From Hirsutella rhossiliensis (lineage: Eukaryota; Ascomycota; Sordariomycetes; Hypocreales; Ophiocordycipitaceae), in assembly GCF_020360975.1 (NCBI RefSeq), contig NW_025408668.1:5208001-5272000 (forward strand): a stretch of DNA of 64,000 bases, read 5' to 3'. This document shows positions 11,501 through 22,774 of the stretch, one piece after another. The notes below the pieces were generated by a model. That model saw only the letters and a program-made list of their open reading frames with translations, was not told the origin of the DNA and searched no databases. Both the position numbers and the translations under genes were made by a program. The first letter of the stretch is position 1. Each line of letters begins with the position of its first letter.

Positions 11501-13701
11501 CATGCCTCAAGGCAGGCGTCGGCAGGAGCAGGATATATGCCTCATTAGCATTGAATCTCTTGAAGCGTTTCAGCCTCCCAAGACCCGTCGATTCGTACAT
11601 TGAGGGATGCAGAAGCTGCGAGCTGCTTGGGGACACGACGAACTACCATAATTCGGGGCAAGAGGAGGTAACGAGTAATATGACCCATGGGATCCGGAGC
11701 GTCAGAATCCCATGCAAGCGCCCTCTTCCTTTGGAACTACTACGCTATATGGGTAAATTTTCCTGGTGGCAAATACACGGAGAATTTGGATCCTTGACTT
11801 TGGAAGATGCGACTGTCCCGTGTACATCAAAGTAACGCATTTATGAGTCGAGTTGCCATCCCAAGAATGCAGGAGTGAAAGGGCCTAGAACAGGGTGAAG
11901 AGGCCTTTAGCAAAGGAAAATGGGATTGACAGGTCGCTTGCTAAAGAATCATCTGTTGTCCGTTCGCATCTCGTTTGGGGCCGTGCTCGAATCGTGATGC
12001 GCTACGGGCCTTTTCTTCTACTAGGCGCACAGTGTTTTTCATATCCATTCAGTGGAATTCACATAATCAAGGACTCCGGAAGGTCTGGTCTTTAGCTGAA
12101 GATGCTCATGATATGAGCTGGGTTCACAGAAAGGGGTGATAACAGCCTACGCCCGCCAGTTAAGTAATGTCAATCTTGACTCGCCACATCTGGGCACTGA
12201 TCCCAAAACCTGCCTATAGAAGCAGGTAAAGGCGCTGTAGTGAGCAGTCTACATATAGGGCACAAGAAATTATATATGGTTCTTAATGTCTTTTCGGCAT
12301 ATTTCGTAGGAATCCCAATGGTCTGGGCGCATTAAGTATATATATACTCCGTAAGGTCACATCAGCCGACCCTCCTTAGAGGTCCACACAAATAGCAATA
12401 AGTGTCACGCCATTTTGCTAGGCAAAAGTAGAGTGTACACTCCAGCAGATGGTGCTGCAAGTGACTGTTATAATTGACGGTTTTTGCACATGACAACGAG
12501 TTACCTATATGTATTTTAATGTCTGCTATGAATCCAGTTAATACCTCTATCTGTGGAAATGAAGTAGCATCTTTTCCCTCCTTCTCCTTCATCTTAGAAC
12601 AAATCACCCGAGGACAATCAAAACTTAGAAAGAGAGAACCACATAAAGCAATGGCCACTACATCGTCGTGAGTCCCGAGTCATGGCCTTGCGGCGCGTTT
12701 ATTGCATTGCCCGCTTGACCTCGTCCTGGCGACCGCTGCTCATCTCTCGTTGGGTGCGGGCTGCCATGTAACCGGGCCTGTTTAAAATTACTGTACGTAT
12801 AAGAGGGGTTTCACACGATCTTGGGTATCTTGGCTGGTGTTGAAACGCCAATAGTAGCCGCAGATGAAGCACGTGTCCAAGAAGCCCCTGAACGTACGAC
12901 TCGACATACTGAAGTGGGTCACACTTATCAAGTGCCGCTAAGACTCAACGTATTTGTCGCATCTTGGCGATCGAAAACGGTCGAGTTGTCTAATGAGGCA
13001 AAGAATAGGAGGAGAGATCGCAGAATATTCACTTGCCTGCTGGATTATTTAACGTTTGGGGTTACCCGCTGGCGCAGGCCTAGGCGGGGACAAAGGTGGC
13101 CAACTTCAGAAGTGGGCCTAAGTTAGCCGGTTAGCTGATGGGGAATCTGGTATCCATATCCTAGTTCATAATGAACATTATTATATATACTTATTCTGCG
13201 GTGTCTCAACTATAGTTCAACGTGATATGGATTCTTGTTTCATGCTTAAGCAGAATTTACCCCGAGCAACTGATAGAGTCGGATACGTTGAAGTTTTCGG
13301 AAGAGCTGCCGCATAAATTTAACTGGAGTTTTTCTTTAGTACTTGCCCGAGGCTCCGTGGTCGTTAAAGAGAAACGCGAGTGGTGATAGTATCGGCTTAA
13401 GTGCGAGCCGCCATTCTCCTGCCAGCTGCCAGCCTGCTAGTGCTCTTTTAGGCGTAGCATCGGGCTATTCACTGATGTTGCCAAGTGCTGGATCGTTAAA
13501 TCTTCTTATATAGTGTCTGGTGGGGATAATAAGCATCGTCTCCTAAGGCTCATTGCTCCCATGGGTTGAAGTCTTTCCGTGGCGTTATTTAGGTCATCAT
13601 GTTCACTCGGCATCTGAGCCAGCCTCCTTTCTGTTTTGTGAATAGTAGTTATATGCTACTACCAGAGCTTGACCTTGCCTTCTGATTTCTCCTTGCTGAA
13701 A
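11501..13701. other. Gene-poor 2.2-kb stretch upstream of the M36 protease
   Basis: No gene is supported. Short frames (11551-11835, 11895-12095, 12821-13126 on plus; 12362-12658 on minus) show no domain or splice-supported extension. Near the protease a TATA-like tcttatata (about 13502), one GCCAAG (13480, PacC-like) and one TGATAG (13384, GATA-factor-like) can be picked out, but such short motifs occur by chance and are weak evidence. Confidence 0.5.
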
Positions 13702-15812
13702 ATGAAATCTCTTTTCCTCTTCACCGTGGCTGGCTTGATTGCTAGCGGGCAGGCGCGCCATGTGGAGCAGCAGCCCAACGGAACTTTTTCCCCCACGCGC
13801 GGAGTTGATCTCTCCAAGTTCAAGATGCCCCAACTCTCAATCTACACTAATGCCACTACCACGCGGGGCTCCGAGACCATTCGGCATATCGAGAAGCGAG
13901 GGGATCAGAGAGACTATGTTGCAACCGCCAGGAGTCTTGTAGAAACAACCGTGCCATCTGTCAAGTTCCGCCTGGTTGAGGATCACTATATGGACTCCAA
14001 TGGGATTGGCCACGTCAACTTCAAGCAGACGATACACGGGCTTGATGTCGATAACGCCGACTTTAACATCAATGTGAGTAGTTCAAGGCGCCACTCATCT
14101 CTATACTTGAACTAATGAAATTTCGATTTGTAGATCGATAGGGACGGCAATATTCTCTGCTATAGCAACAGTTTCTACACGGGCGAGGTCCCCAAGGATT
14201 ACCAGCTTAGCAAAAATGCCATCACTCACCCCGTCGATGCGCTCGAGGGCGCCAGCAAGATTCTAGGACTCGGCATTCTCGTGCATAGTCCCGAAGCCCA
14301 GGCCACGCAAGGAAGTGAGCACGTCATTTTCAAGGGGACAAGCGGATCCTTAAGCGAGCCCGAAGCCGACCTTGCGTATTTCCTTTTGAAAGATGGCATG
14401 CCAGTTCTCACCTGGAGAATCGAGGCGCATATAAGGGAGAACTGGTTGCTCATCTACATTGACGCCAATAACCCTCAGCAGATCTATGGGGTTGTCGACT
14501 ACGTCTCTGATCTTGCTAGCTTCGAAGTCTACCCGTGGGGGATCAAGGACCCGGCCAACGGCCGCCGCGAGGTGCTCACTGATCCCTGGGACAATACTGT
14601 CTCCCCCTTTACCTGGATCGCAGACGGGGTACATATGTGGTCAAGCACTTTTGGAAATAACGTAGCCGCAGCAGGGCACGGCCCGGGAAATCAGTACCAG
14701 TGGCTCCCGGACAGGCATGATAGAAACTTTCATTATCCCTTCTCAGCCAACATGGAAGACTTTCGCCGCAACCGAGATGCCGCAATAGCTCAGGCCTTTT
14801 ACACGGCGAACAAGTACCACGACTTACTCTATGTGCTCGGCTTCAACGAGAAGGCGGGCAACTTCCAGCGCAATAACAGCGACAAGGGTGGTCGGGGCAA
14901 TGACCCTATCGAAATCATCGTGCAAAATACCGACCTCAGGTCCAATTCCTACTTCGCTACAAGGCCAGATGGCCAGAAAAGTCTCATGGTATTGGGGATG
15001 TATTCATATGCCTACCCTCCCCGCGATGGGGCATTTTCTGCTGCTATTATAATACACGAGTACACCCATGGCTGTAAGAACTACCTCCTCGTCTGAATCG
15101 CTTGTGTCTCTAGTCTCTAGTCTCTAGTCTAGACGTCTGTATCTGACACTTAGCTTCAAAAACAGTGTCTCATCGCCTGACTGGCGGTTCCTCCAATGCT
15201 GGCTGTCTGAGCACCTTCCAGGCCGCAGGCATGGGCGAGGGCTGGTCAGACTTTATGGCCCTGGCCGTGCTTGCAAAAGGCAGCCACGACTACTCAACTA
15301 CCGAGGCGTTCTGCGCTTGGGTTGGCAATAACCCCATCAGCGGCCTTCGCGACTACCCGTACTCGACCGATTTTAGGATCAATCCCTTGACATACGCGAG
15401 CATCATCACGTCACAACATCCCCACCAAGTGGGCAACATGTGGGGGAATGTTCTATACGAGATGATGCTGAGGCTCATAGGGAGGTATGGCATTACTAAC
15501 AAGCACGTTCCCGACTTGGACTCCAACGGCGTCCCCACTGATGGACGGTATCTTGCCATGAAGCTCGTCATGACCGCCATGGCCCTCCAGGGCTGCAATC
15601 CTCTGATGCTTAGCGCCCGGGATGCCATCATCGACGCCGATAAGGCGCTCACTGGCGGAAGAAACAAGTGCGACCTGTGGATTTCCTTCGCTAGGCGTGG
15701 CCTGGGCGTGGGTGCTCAGTTCCACCGAGTCCGTGATCCACGCACAAACAGGATCATGGACAACGCGACTGAAAATTTCAACATTCCGCTTGATGCATGC
15801 GGACCCTTGTAG
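13702..15812 (+). CDS. Secreted fungalysin metalloprotease (peptidase family M36)
   Basis: Extracellular zinc metalloprotease that degrades proteins outside the cell. Three exons: 13702-14073, 14134-15073 and 15166-15812, joining to 1959 nt (652 aa), the normal family length. A signal peptide is clear (MKSLFLFTVAGLIASGQA). A propeptide with an FTP-like segment follows (VKFRLVEDHYMDSNGIGHVNF). The catalytic domain has the zinc site HEYTH (residues 432-436) and the third ligand Glu462 in GMGEGWSDF, with the 30-residue spacing typical of M36, and ends with conserved DAIIDADKALTGG and ARRGLG. Intron 1 (14074-14133, gtgagt...tag) is in phase 0. Intron 2 (15074-15165, gtaaga...cag) splits the codon just after HEYTHG and restores LSHRLTGG. 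ATG 13702 is the first ATG in frame. The gene looks intact although the RIP block begins only about 1.1 kb downstream. Confidence 0.95.
15106..15132 (+). repeat. Short tandem repeat inside intron 2 of the M36 gene
   Basis: The 7-bp unit tctctag is repeated about three times, with a partial copy, within the 92-nt intron. The array lies between donor and branch region and does not touch the coding sequence. Confidence 0.8.
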
Positions 15813-17133
15813 CCGGGATGGACATTAAATTAAGGAGCTTATCGGGAGTTCATGGCCTGGTATGAGGGTTCAGTGTCCTCCATCAAGCTTCGCCAATGTG
15901 TCTACGCTGAACGGCAAAAAGGCAGAGGCTTTCCACGGGGCTCAAAGAGTGGGATGCCTCCAGCCACCTACTACAGCTGAAGCACAACGGGTAATCACAC
16001 CCAGTGGTATTCAAGAGAGTGACCACTCTTCCACTTGAAGTGCCGGGAAAGAGAATCGCCTGGAAATTCGTCGTGGTATCAGGGTTTCGATGAGAGGAAG
16101 GACGTTCTGAGTTCGCGAACGAAAGCTGGCAAATATCAATATATCTTGCATTGGCATGGCCGTCCCATGTGGACTCATGGGTGGACGAGAAACTAACGAG
16201 CCCAAAGCCAATGGAGAGGATCAGAGTATGTCGGTCGGGTGATATCACTGGCAAGTTTGGGTCGTCTAGAGCGCTGCTCCATTTCTAGAGTACATTCACC
16301 CTCCACGAATATTTCTTACATCATCCGCATCATATAGTGAAAACGGTCAAGTCAATCAAGCGAGTCGAAGAAGTTGGTTTTAAGTAAAATATTATACTGC
16401 GAAAGCTTAAATGACGTCGGCATATCACGGCCTTGACTACAGAGCCGACCAGTCTGCCTAGGCAGCCGACCATGAAGCTATTCGCACCTGCGAGCATAAA
16501 GGCTGCTTATATCATTTCTATACATTCGGGCTCGAGGCTTAAAGATGCGTTATTTCGTCGAATTGAGCCCTGCCCGGCTGCCCGGCTGCCTGTCTGCATG
16601 CGACGCCCTACGTCTTTAAAGGAGGCCCGCATCATGTAATTCTCGCTATGCCTCGCCTTCCTCTTAGACTTCCCTGTCAGCCCTATCCTATGAATCCTCT
16701 TGCGAGAGCTCTTGCCATAGCCGTTATGAGGGCATCGCGACGATAATTTCGTCTTATGTTTCCTTGGCTGCCGCCTCTGCCTCCGCATCGTCTGCTGCAT
16801 CGTCTGCCGCATCGTCTGTATTAGCAGCCTATGGGTCTCCGGTAAGCTCATCCTTATCGTTAGTGTTAGAGACTAGCGTGAGGCGTATAGCTCGTTGATA
16901 TGCTCGTGGTATGCGCGTGCCTAGCTTATATATATCGCCGTGCCGTTAAAGATATCGTAGGTGTTAAGGAGTAGGCATAAGAGACTAGAGTCATGCCTAG
17001 TAGACCTAATAGTTATATATAAGGAAGCCTACCTAACTAATATAACTCCCCTAGCCTAAGGATATAATATAGGCCTAACTTAAGTATAGGAATATCTTAA
17101 GGAATATCTTAATACCCTTTTTAGGCTAGCTAT
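15813..17133. other. Transition from gene DNA to the RIP-mutated block
   Basis: There is no supported gene. CA and TG are normal to about 16,860, thin out to about 16,950-17,000 and are then almost absent. The stretch 16,640-16,860 is pyrimidine-rich and includes a 12-bp tandem repeat (16,785-16,818). A minus-strand frame at 16507-16851 is rich in M/R/Q because it crosses that repeat and is not a convincing gene. Confidence 0.6.
16785..16818 (+). repeat. 12-bp tandem repeat, about 2.8 copies
   Basis: The unit gcatcgtctgcy occurs three times in a row, the last copy incomplete. It lies at the last normal-composition DNA before the RIP block and still keeps its CA and TG dinucleotides. Confidence 0.8.
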
Positions 17134-17581
17134 TATTACGGAGTAGGCAGAGGCGTATATATAGGTACCGTCTATAGGATAATATTAATAAGCTATATAG
17201 AGCTCTTTTATATATAGCTAGCCCGTATATATATATATAGGATCCGGCCCTCCGTACGTAACTATACGGCTTAGGCTATAGCCTAAGCCTATAACCTATA
17301 ATAGTTAAAGTATAAGGGAACACGTATCACGGTACGATTAGTTAGGTAGTAGAGATAGCTAGAGGTACTGCGCTATATATATTATATTCTCCTCGTCGTA
17401 AGACTAAAGCTTATAAGAAGAGGGATTTCTCCTCTTTAGTCGGAGTAGCGAGTAGTCTATAACTTACGAGCGGGGTAGGCACGATTCCCTGCCGATACCC
17501 TGCCGATATATTAGTACTATATACCCGAGTGCTTTATTAGCCCGTACCTCCTAGTAGCGCTCTTATATAAAGACTCTTATA
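17134..17581 (-). repeat. 3' LTR of a minus-strand element B copy, split by a 257-bp insertion
   Basis: The reverse complement matches the 186-bp LTRs of element B (24191-24376 and 38795-38980), including the stretch with ggatccggccctc. Removing the inserted 257 bp and one 5-bp duplication leaves exactly 186 bp. On the minus strand it is preceded by the B purine-rich tract and 3' internal sequence, so it is a 3' LTR. Confidence 0.85.
17311..17567. mobile_element. 257-bp insertion inside the B LTR (solo LTR or MITE-like)
   Basis: Flanked by the direct repeat TAAAG (17306-17310 and 17568-17572). Its ends are inverted, tataag...cttata, as expected for a TG...CA-bounded LTR after RIP. It has no coding capacity and no second copy was noticed in the window. 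It is itself CA/TG-depleted, so it was mutated after insertion. Confidence 0.7.
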
Positions 17582-17850
17582 TAATGCCTTCCCTCTAGCG
17601 CGGCGCGGCGCTGCCCTATTAACGGCTTCTATATAATTAGGCCTTAGGCTCCCTATACTACTAGCTCCCCCTTACCCTTTCCTATTAATCGTGCTAGCCC
17701 TACTAGCCCTATTATCCCCGCGCCTATTAATTTAGGTAGCCGGAGCCTAGCTCTATACCTATTAGCTGGCCGGCTATATAAATAAGGGCGTATAAAGGTA
17801 TTTACCCTTAGTATAGGTCTAGGTATTAGCCTAGACCTTAGCTAATAGCG
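17582..17850 (-). mobile_element. 3' internal remnant of the minus-strand element B copy
   Basis: The reverse complement of this stretch matches 38,540-38,794, the B sequence just upstream of its 3' LTR, including the purine tract next to the LTR and the block ggcgcggggataatagggct. Similarity fades near 17,850, where plus-strand element C takes over. The rest of this B copy is missing. Confidence 0.75.
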
Positions 17851-20028
17851 TTATAGGGTAAGGTAAGCTATATATATAAACGCGTATTTAGTAGTAATAG
17901 GCGCGGCGTATAAGTAGATCCTATATAGCTTATTATTATAATATAATAAAAGGCACTTATAGTATAACCCTTTACCTACCCTATAATAGTATAAGCTATC
18001 TATATATTAAACCTAATATTAGAACCTTAGTAGTACTAGCTAGGGTAGTAGTAGTAGTAGTAGCTACTATAAGAAAAAGCTTAGTATTAATAGCTATAGT
18101 AATAAGCGGAAGAGCTATATTAGTAATACTTATAGGAAGAGGCCTAGTAGTAATAGGATAAATAAGCCCGATTTATAAAGCTATTTTACTAAATATTATA
18201 AGACCTAGACTAATAAGCGACCTTATACTAAATCCTTAATACCCTCTTAACGCTAGCTCCGATAAATACGCCCCCTATTACTAAGATATTAAAGCGCGAG
18301 GCGGCCCTTAGTAAATAGAAGCTATTACTATAGCCTACCTAAGACGGTAAGCTAGAGACCTTTTACTTCTTTCTTAACCGCTTAATAGCGAAATACTATA
18401 TTAACGAGAAATAAGGCCTTAATTACTATAAAAAGATAGCTTAATTCTCGCTCCTCTATATATTACTAGAGCCCTAGATATAGCGAGTAGCGGGCTTCTA
18501 AGAGTAGGGCGGTCTTAATAAGATAAAAGACCCTTAAGTATTCTTTAACTACTTAGTTTATACCTTTAGTAATATATAAGAGTAAGAGAAAGTATAGGAT
18601 AGGCTATAGACCCTTACCTAGTAAGAGGGGTAGTTCTTTAGGGAGTTCTTACCGGAATTTAAAGAGACCTTAACCTAGGCGGCGGGTAATACCGCTTAAG
18701 AGGACGGCGCTAAGCTTACCTAGCTATAGAACTTAATCTCCTTAGTACTCTAGGAGCTACTTATCCTTATTATAATACCCTCTACCTACGAGGGCTATAT
18801 AGCCTACTTTATAAAGGTAGCCTAAAGATATAAGTAAACGCTATACTTTTAAAAGCTATATAAGCGCTTAGCTTTAAGTAAGACTAATAAGCTAGATAGT
18901 TCCTCCTTACTTAACCTATCTATACTTAGGCCCGCTCTTAAGTCGGCGGTCGATATAGATAGCAATATCTAAATAGCGGCTATATACTTTAAGGGGCGCG
19001 GTAATAGTAAGACCCTAGCCGCTCTATTAATAATATAGCTTAGTAAGACAGCTAAGTAGGTAACTTATAAGGAAATTAATAAATAATATAAAGAGGGCCG
19101 CTATATATATTACGGCGTAAGTATATATATAGTTAGGTTATACCCTTACCTTTAAGTAAAGAGGCCGGTAAAGATATAAGTTACCCGCGCCTTATTAAAA
19201 TCTAATAATAAAGGAGATAAGGGAACCTCCGCTATATATAAGGCGGAGGAAAAAGCTTAGTTTTAGTATAAAGGCGGGCCTTAGAGCCTAGTAAGCTAAT
19301 ACTAGCTAAGAAGGACTTAGTAAAGCGTATTAAAAAAGAACCTACTTTAATATTAGTTATTATTAACTAAACTTACTTCCTTTCTACCTTTATAGATAAG
19401 GGTTATTAGTATTACGCTATAATTAATAAAGTAAAAGCCCTTAAGCTATACTTACTAGTAAAGAAGATTCGCCTTAAGTATATAAAGGGCGCCTTAGCCG
19501 CGATAAATAGCGCGGCTATTTAAGGCGTCGCTTAGGTAGCTATAAAGGTTAATAGCCTCTTATAGCTACTAGTAGTATATATAGTCCTTTAGCTTAAGTT
19601 TCCCTTAATTCTTAGGAAGCTATAGTTAATATATATAAAGTTATATTTAGTATTTTATAAGGGGAGGCTATTATTTAGCCCTATATAGTCTTAGGTCTAG
19701 TATAATAGTAAGGAGAAAGAAGTACTAAACGCCTTACTTAATTTATAAGACGCTTAAGAAGTCTTAGCCTTAGTATTTATAGGTATATTATAGTAAATCT
19801 ATAAGTAAAAGGGGCTAGCTATAGTTATAGCGTTAATCTATATAGTTAGCTTAGTAGATATTAAGAAAGCGCTATAACTAAAGCGCCCTATATTAAAAGA
19901 GGAGCTATAGTAGGCTATCTTACTATAGTTTTATAACCTACTACTACTTTTTTAAAATATAAGGAACGGTGTTCCTACTATAAATAAAGCAGCTATAATA
20001 TACTCTCCCGATTATATAAGCTAATAAG
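17851..20028 (+). mobile_element. Element C (Ty3/gypsy): gag-protease remnant, RIP-mutated
   Basis: A plus-strand Gag-like and protease-like frame, broken by many TAA/TAG, can be followed from about 18,280. It resembles element B's gag (24,600-25,600) at the ...LETFYFFLNRL... region but is clearly diverged, so I treat it as a related family. The same frame resumes after the 509-bp insertion as reverse transcriptase (20,547-20,987). No LTR was identified for C. Confidence 0.6.
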
Positions 20029-20537
20029 TAGTATATTAATTATAGACAAAATCCCATCCTATAGAGCAAGAATCGCTCGTTATTTTGCATGTCATTATGC
20101 ATTAAACGGGTTGCCGGTTATTGTATAATCGGGAATCGAAAGAACAGAGCTAGCTTAGAATGCTAGCTAAGACCTCTTAAGAACACCGGCACGACCAACC
20201 TCCTTTAAATACGAATATCAGTGGAACCAAGACACTTCCAGCTATACTCGAGGCATTATAGAATTTCCTAGTCTTAGGGCTATGCGGCAGCCTAAATCTA
20301 GTCCCGAAAAGTTTTTCCGTTCAGCTATAATTGTCTATATAAGACAGCATGTCCGCTGGTAGATAGGGATAGAATCATTAACTTTAACACCTCTTCCACA
20401 CACCAATATACTACTAATAAATTCCGTTGAAATTCCTACCTTATACTCCTTCTTCCCCTCTATTACGTAGTCTTACGTAATTCCTTGATTTCCTAAAATT
20501 CCGCTTTTGCTTATATACCTTAAGATAAAAGAGTAAG
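20029..20537. mobile_element. 509-bp insertion with normal CA/TG content inside element C
   Basis: Flanked by the 9-bp direct repeat gctaataag (20020-20028 and 20538-20546). It splits C's gag-pro from its pol. Unlike all surrounding DNA it contains dozens of CA and TG dinucleotides, so it arrived after RIP or was never a RIP target. It contains a TATA-like tctatataag (about 20,334) followed by an AC-rich stretch, reminiscent of an LTR, but clear TG...CA ends are lacking. The class is unknown. Confidence 0.65.
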
Positions 20538-20546
20538 GCTAATAAG

Positions 20547-20987
20547 TTAAGCCCTTATAAGCTAAGCGTAAACTACTTAATATTACTTTATATAAGGGAT
20601 AATAGTAAAGAGCTTCCCTTAATATTTAAGCTACTATATAGTATATTATAAAAGGAACTATTAATATTAAAAAAGACCCTTATAAACCTCCTTAATAAGG
20701 GATTTATTAAGGCTAGCTTTTTTAAGGTAGTAGCTTTAGTCTTATTTATATAGAAGCTAAGGAAGGGACTTTACTTCTATATAAACTACTAAGTATTAAA
20801 CGCGATTATATACTTATACTAGTACCCCTTTCTACTTATAAGAGAGACCTTCTATAACTTAGTAAAAGTAAAGTAGTTTATAAAGCTTAATATTATTTAA
20901 GCGTTTTATAAGGTACGAATAATATATAGGGAGGAGTAAAAGATAGCGTTCTATATAAGATATAGCTTATTTAAGTAAATAGTTTAA
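20547..20987 (+). mobile_element. Element C: reverse transcriptase fragment, truncated
   Basis: A broken plus-strand frame reads as the start of a gypsy RT: LLNKGFIKASFF, a YINYQVLN block, YPFLLIRETFYNL, KVKQFIKLNI and AFYKVRI, in the order usual for Ty3/gypsy RT. It stops at the start of repeat D before the catalytic box. TAG/TAA replace Trp and Gln codons, as expected from RIP. Confidence 0.75.
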
Positions 20988-22338
20988 TAAGGATAAGGGT
21001 ATATACTTAAAGTATATATAGTATATAGTTAAGGATTAGTAAAGTAATTAACTATATAATTATCTAATTATTAGTCTTATATATAGCTTTAAGGGTCTTA
21101 GGTTATTAATATAAGTCTTAGAGATTTCTTTACTTTATACTTCTTTATTTTTATTATAGTCGTGTAACTAGCGGCCTTTACTTTTAAAATAGGAAAAATA
21201 AATATTTAAATTAATTATAATTAAGGAGGATACTTAATTAAATAATCTAGGCTTTTTTAAAGCCTTTAAGTATACTTAGGGGGGGGGTAAATAAAAAGCG
21301 CTAAAAGTCTTATCCTTTTAATAGGCTAATATTTATAAGAGTATAGTCTTACCTATTAAACTCCTTTTTAGTAGCTTTCTAACCTAAGATACTAATAAAA
21401 AGGGCGCGATAATAATAAGTAAGGGCTCTTATCTTAAGTAAGTAAGTAAGTAAGTAAATAAGTAAATAAACTATTAATAGAACTTTTTCCCTTTTACTAT
21501 AATCCCTTTTTATTATATTATTTATTCCTCCCTTTACCTTTAAGCTACTTATTTAGCTCTCTCTTATCTTTACTTATATACTTCTTTCTTTAAATAATTA
21601 TCTACTACCCCTTATATACGCTCCTAGGTATTCGCGCTTATTATTCCTAAGGGTATTAAGGAAATAAAGTAGTTAGCGTCTTTACTAGCCTATAGCTTTA
21701 AGTATAACTAGATTAAATAAGCTATTAAGTTTTATAGACTAATTATTATTATATCGCTAGTAGTTCTATATAAATATATAAAGTTATAGTTATTAATATC
21801 TTAGTAATAGTTTTAATATATTCCTAGGTTTTTAACTCCTTTAACTTAAGTAGGTTTAAAGCCTAGTATAAACCTTATAAGGACTATAGCTAGAAAGGCT
21901 ATTACTATACTTTATTTCTAGGGAGTAATAAAGCGCGCTATAAGCGTTACTAGAGTCTTTAGCCTTAAGGTAATTAACCGAGCGCCTAGTAATTTTAAAG
22001 TCTTAGGGTAAGTTAGTAGTCGCGCTATCTACCTTTCTTCCTTATTAGCTTCTTATTAAGTTATCGGGAGGGGTATAGTTATAAGTCTTTTACTCCTTTA
22101 TATATTTTAAGGAGTTATTAATAGCGGGTAAAGAGAAGGTCTAATTAGCTATATATTTAAAGGGGAGAATAAAGGTATTATTTTTATATAAATAAAAAGA
22201 CTAGTAAGGGCGCTTAGCTCTTTTCTTTATAGACTTTAAAGTAAGGATCTTATTTTAAGGTTACTTAAGGAAAGGCTACTTAGTTTAGATAAGGAGCTTA
22301 ATTTAGTTAACGCTTAAGGTAATAAAGGTAGGCCTATT
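20988..22338. repeat. Repeat D, copy 1 (truncated by A2)
   Basis: About 1.35 kb alignable with 51,009-52,350. Differences are mainly C/T and G/A. Copy 1 interrupts element C's RT, contains a short (taag)n run near 21,440 and a 9-bp G tract near 21,281, and is cut at ggcctatt by the 5' LTR of A2. The class of D is unknown; minus-strand frames look coding-like but I do not recognise them. Confidence 0.7.
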
Positions 22339-22774
22339 TATTATAACTATAGCTATTAAGCCGCTAATAGTTAACCGCGTTAAGTATATAATACGGTTTA
22401 ATAGATAAATAGTTAGTATAACTATCTAATAGATATAGGATTAAAGGGATCGTAAAGATCTAAGTAATCTAGGATTAATAAGATTACTACGCTTTATATA
22501 ATCTAAGGATAGTCTTTATAGGTATATATAGCTACCTACTTTTACTCCTTTAAATATATAGCTCGATAGCTTTTAATATAATTATTATAATCTCTATTAT
22601 AATCTTATCTTTTATTTTAATTACTTAATTACTTAGTTATAGTCTATAGTCTATAACCTCTAACTTATTACTAATATAATATACTTATTATTACTTAGAC
22701 TACGCCCTATTATATCTATTAATATAAACCCCTTAATAGGTTTATCCCTTAGGAATAATACTAGTCGTTATATA
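22339..22774 (+). repeat. 5' LTR of A2 (variant U3)
   Basis: The downstream part (from about 22,490) matches the other A LTRs, ending at ttatata before the internal sequence ttaaaagctc. The first 150 bp instead match 60,607-60,775 (A3), not the A1 LTRs or A2's own 3' LTR. Length 436 bp. Confidence 0.75.

Noticed and set aside
16507..16851. 114-codon minus-strand frame rich in Met/Arg/Gln
   Set aside because: Its composition comes from the 12-bp tandem repeat and pyrimidine-rich DNA; no domain.
21436..21475. (taag)n run as a telomere-like or CRISPR repeat
   Set aside because: It is a short microsatellite in repeat D without spacers and does not match the fungal telomere unit.
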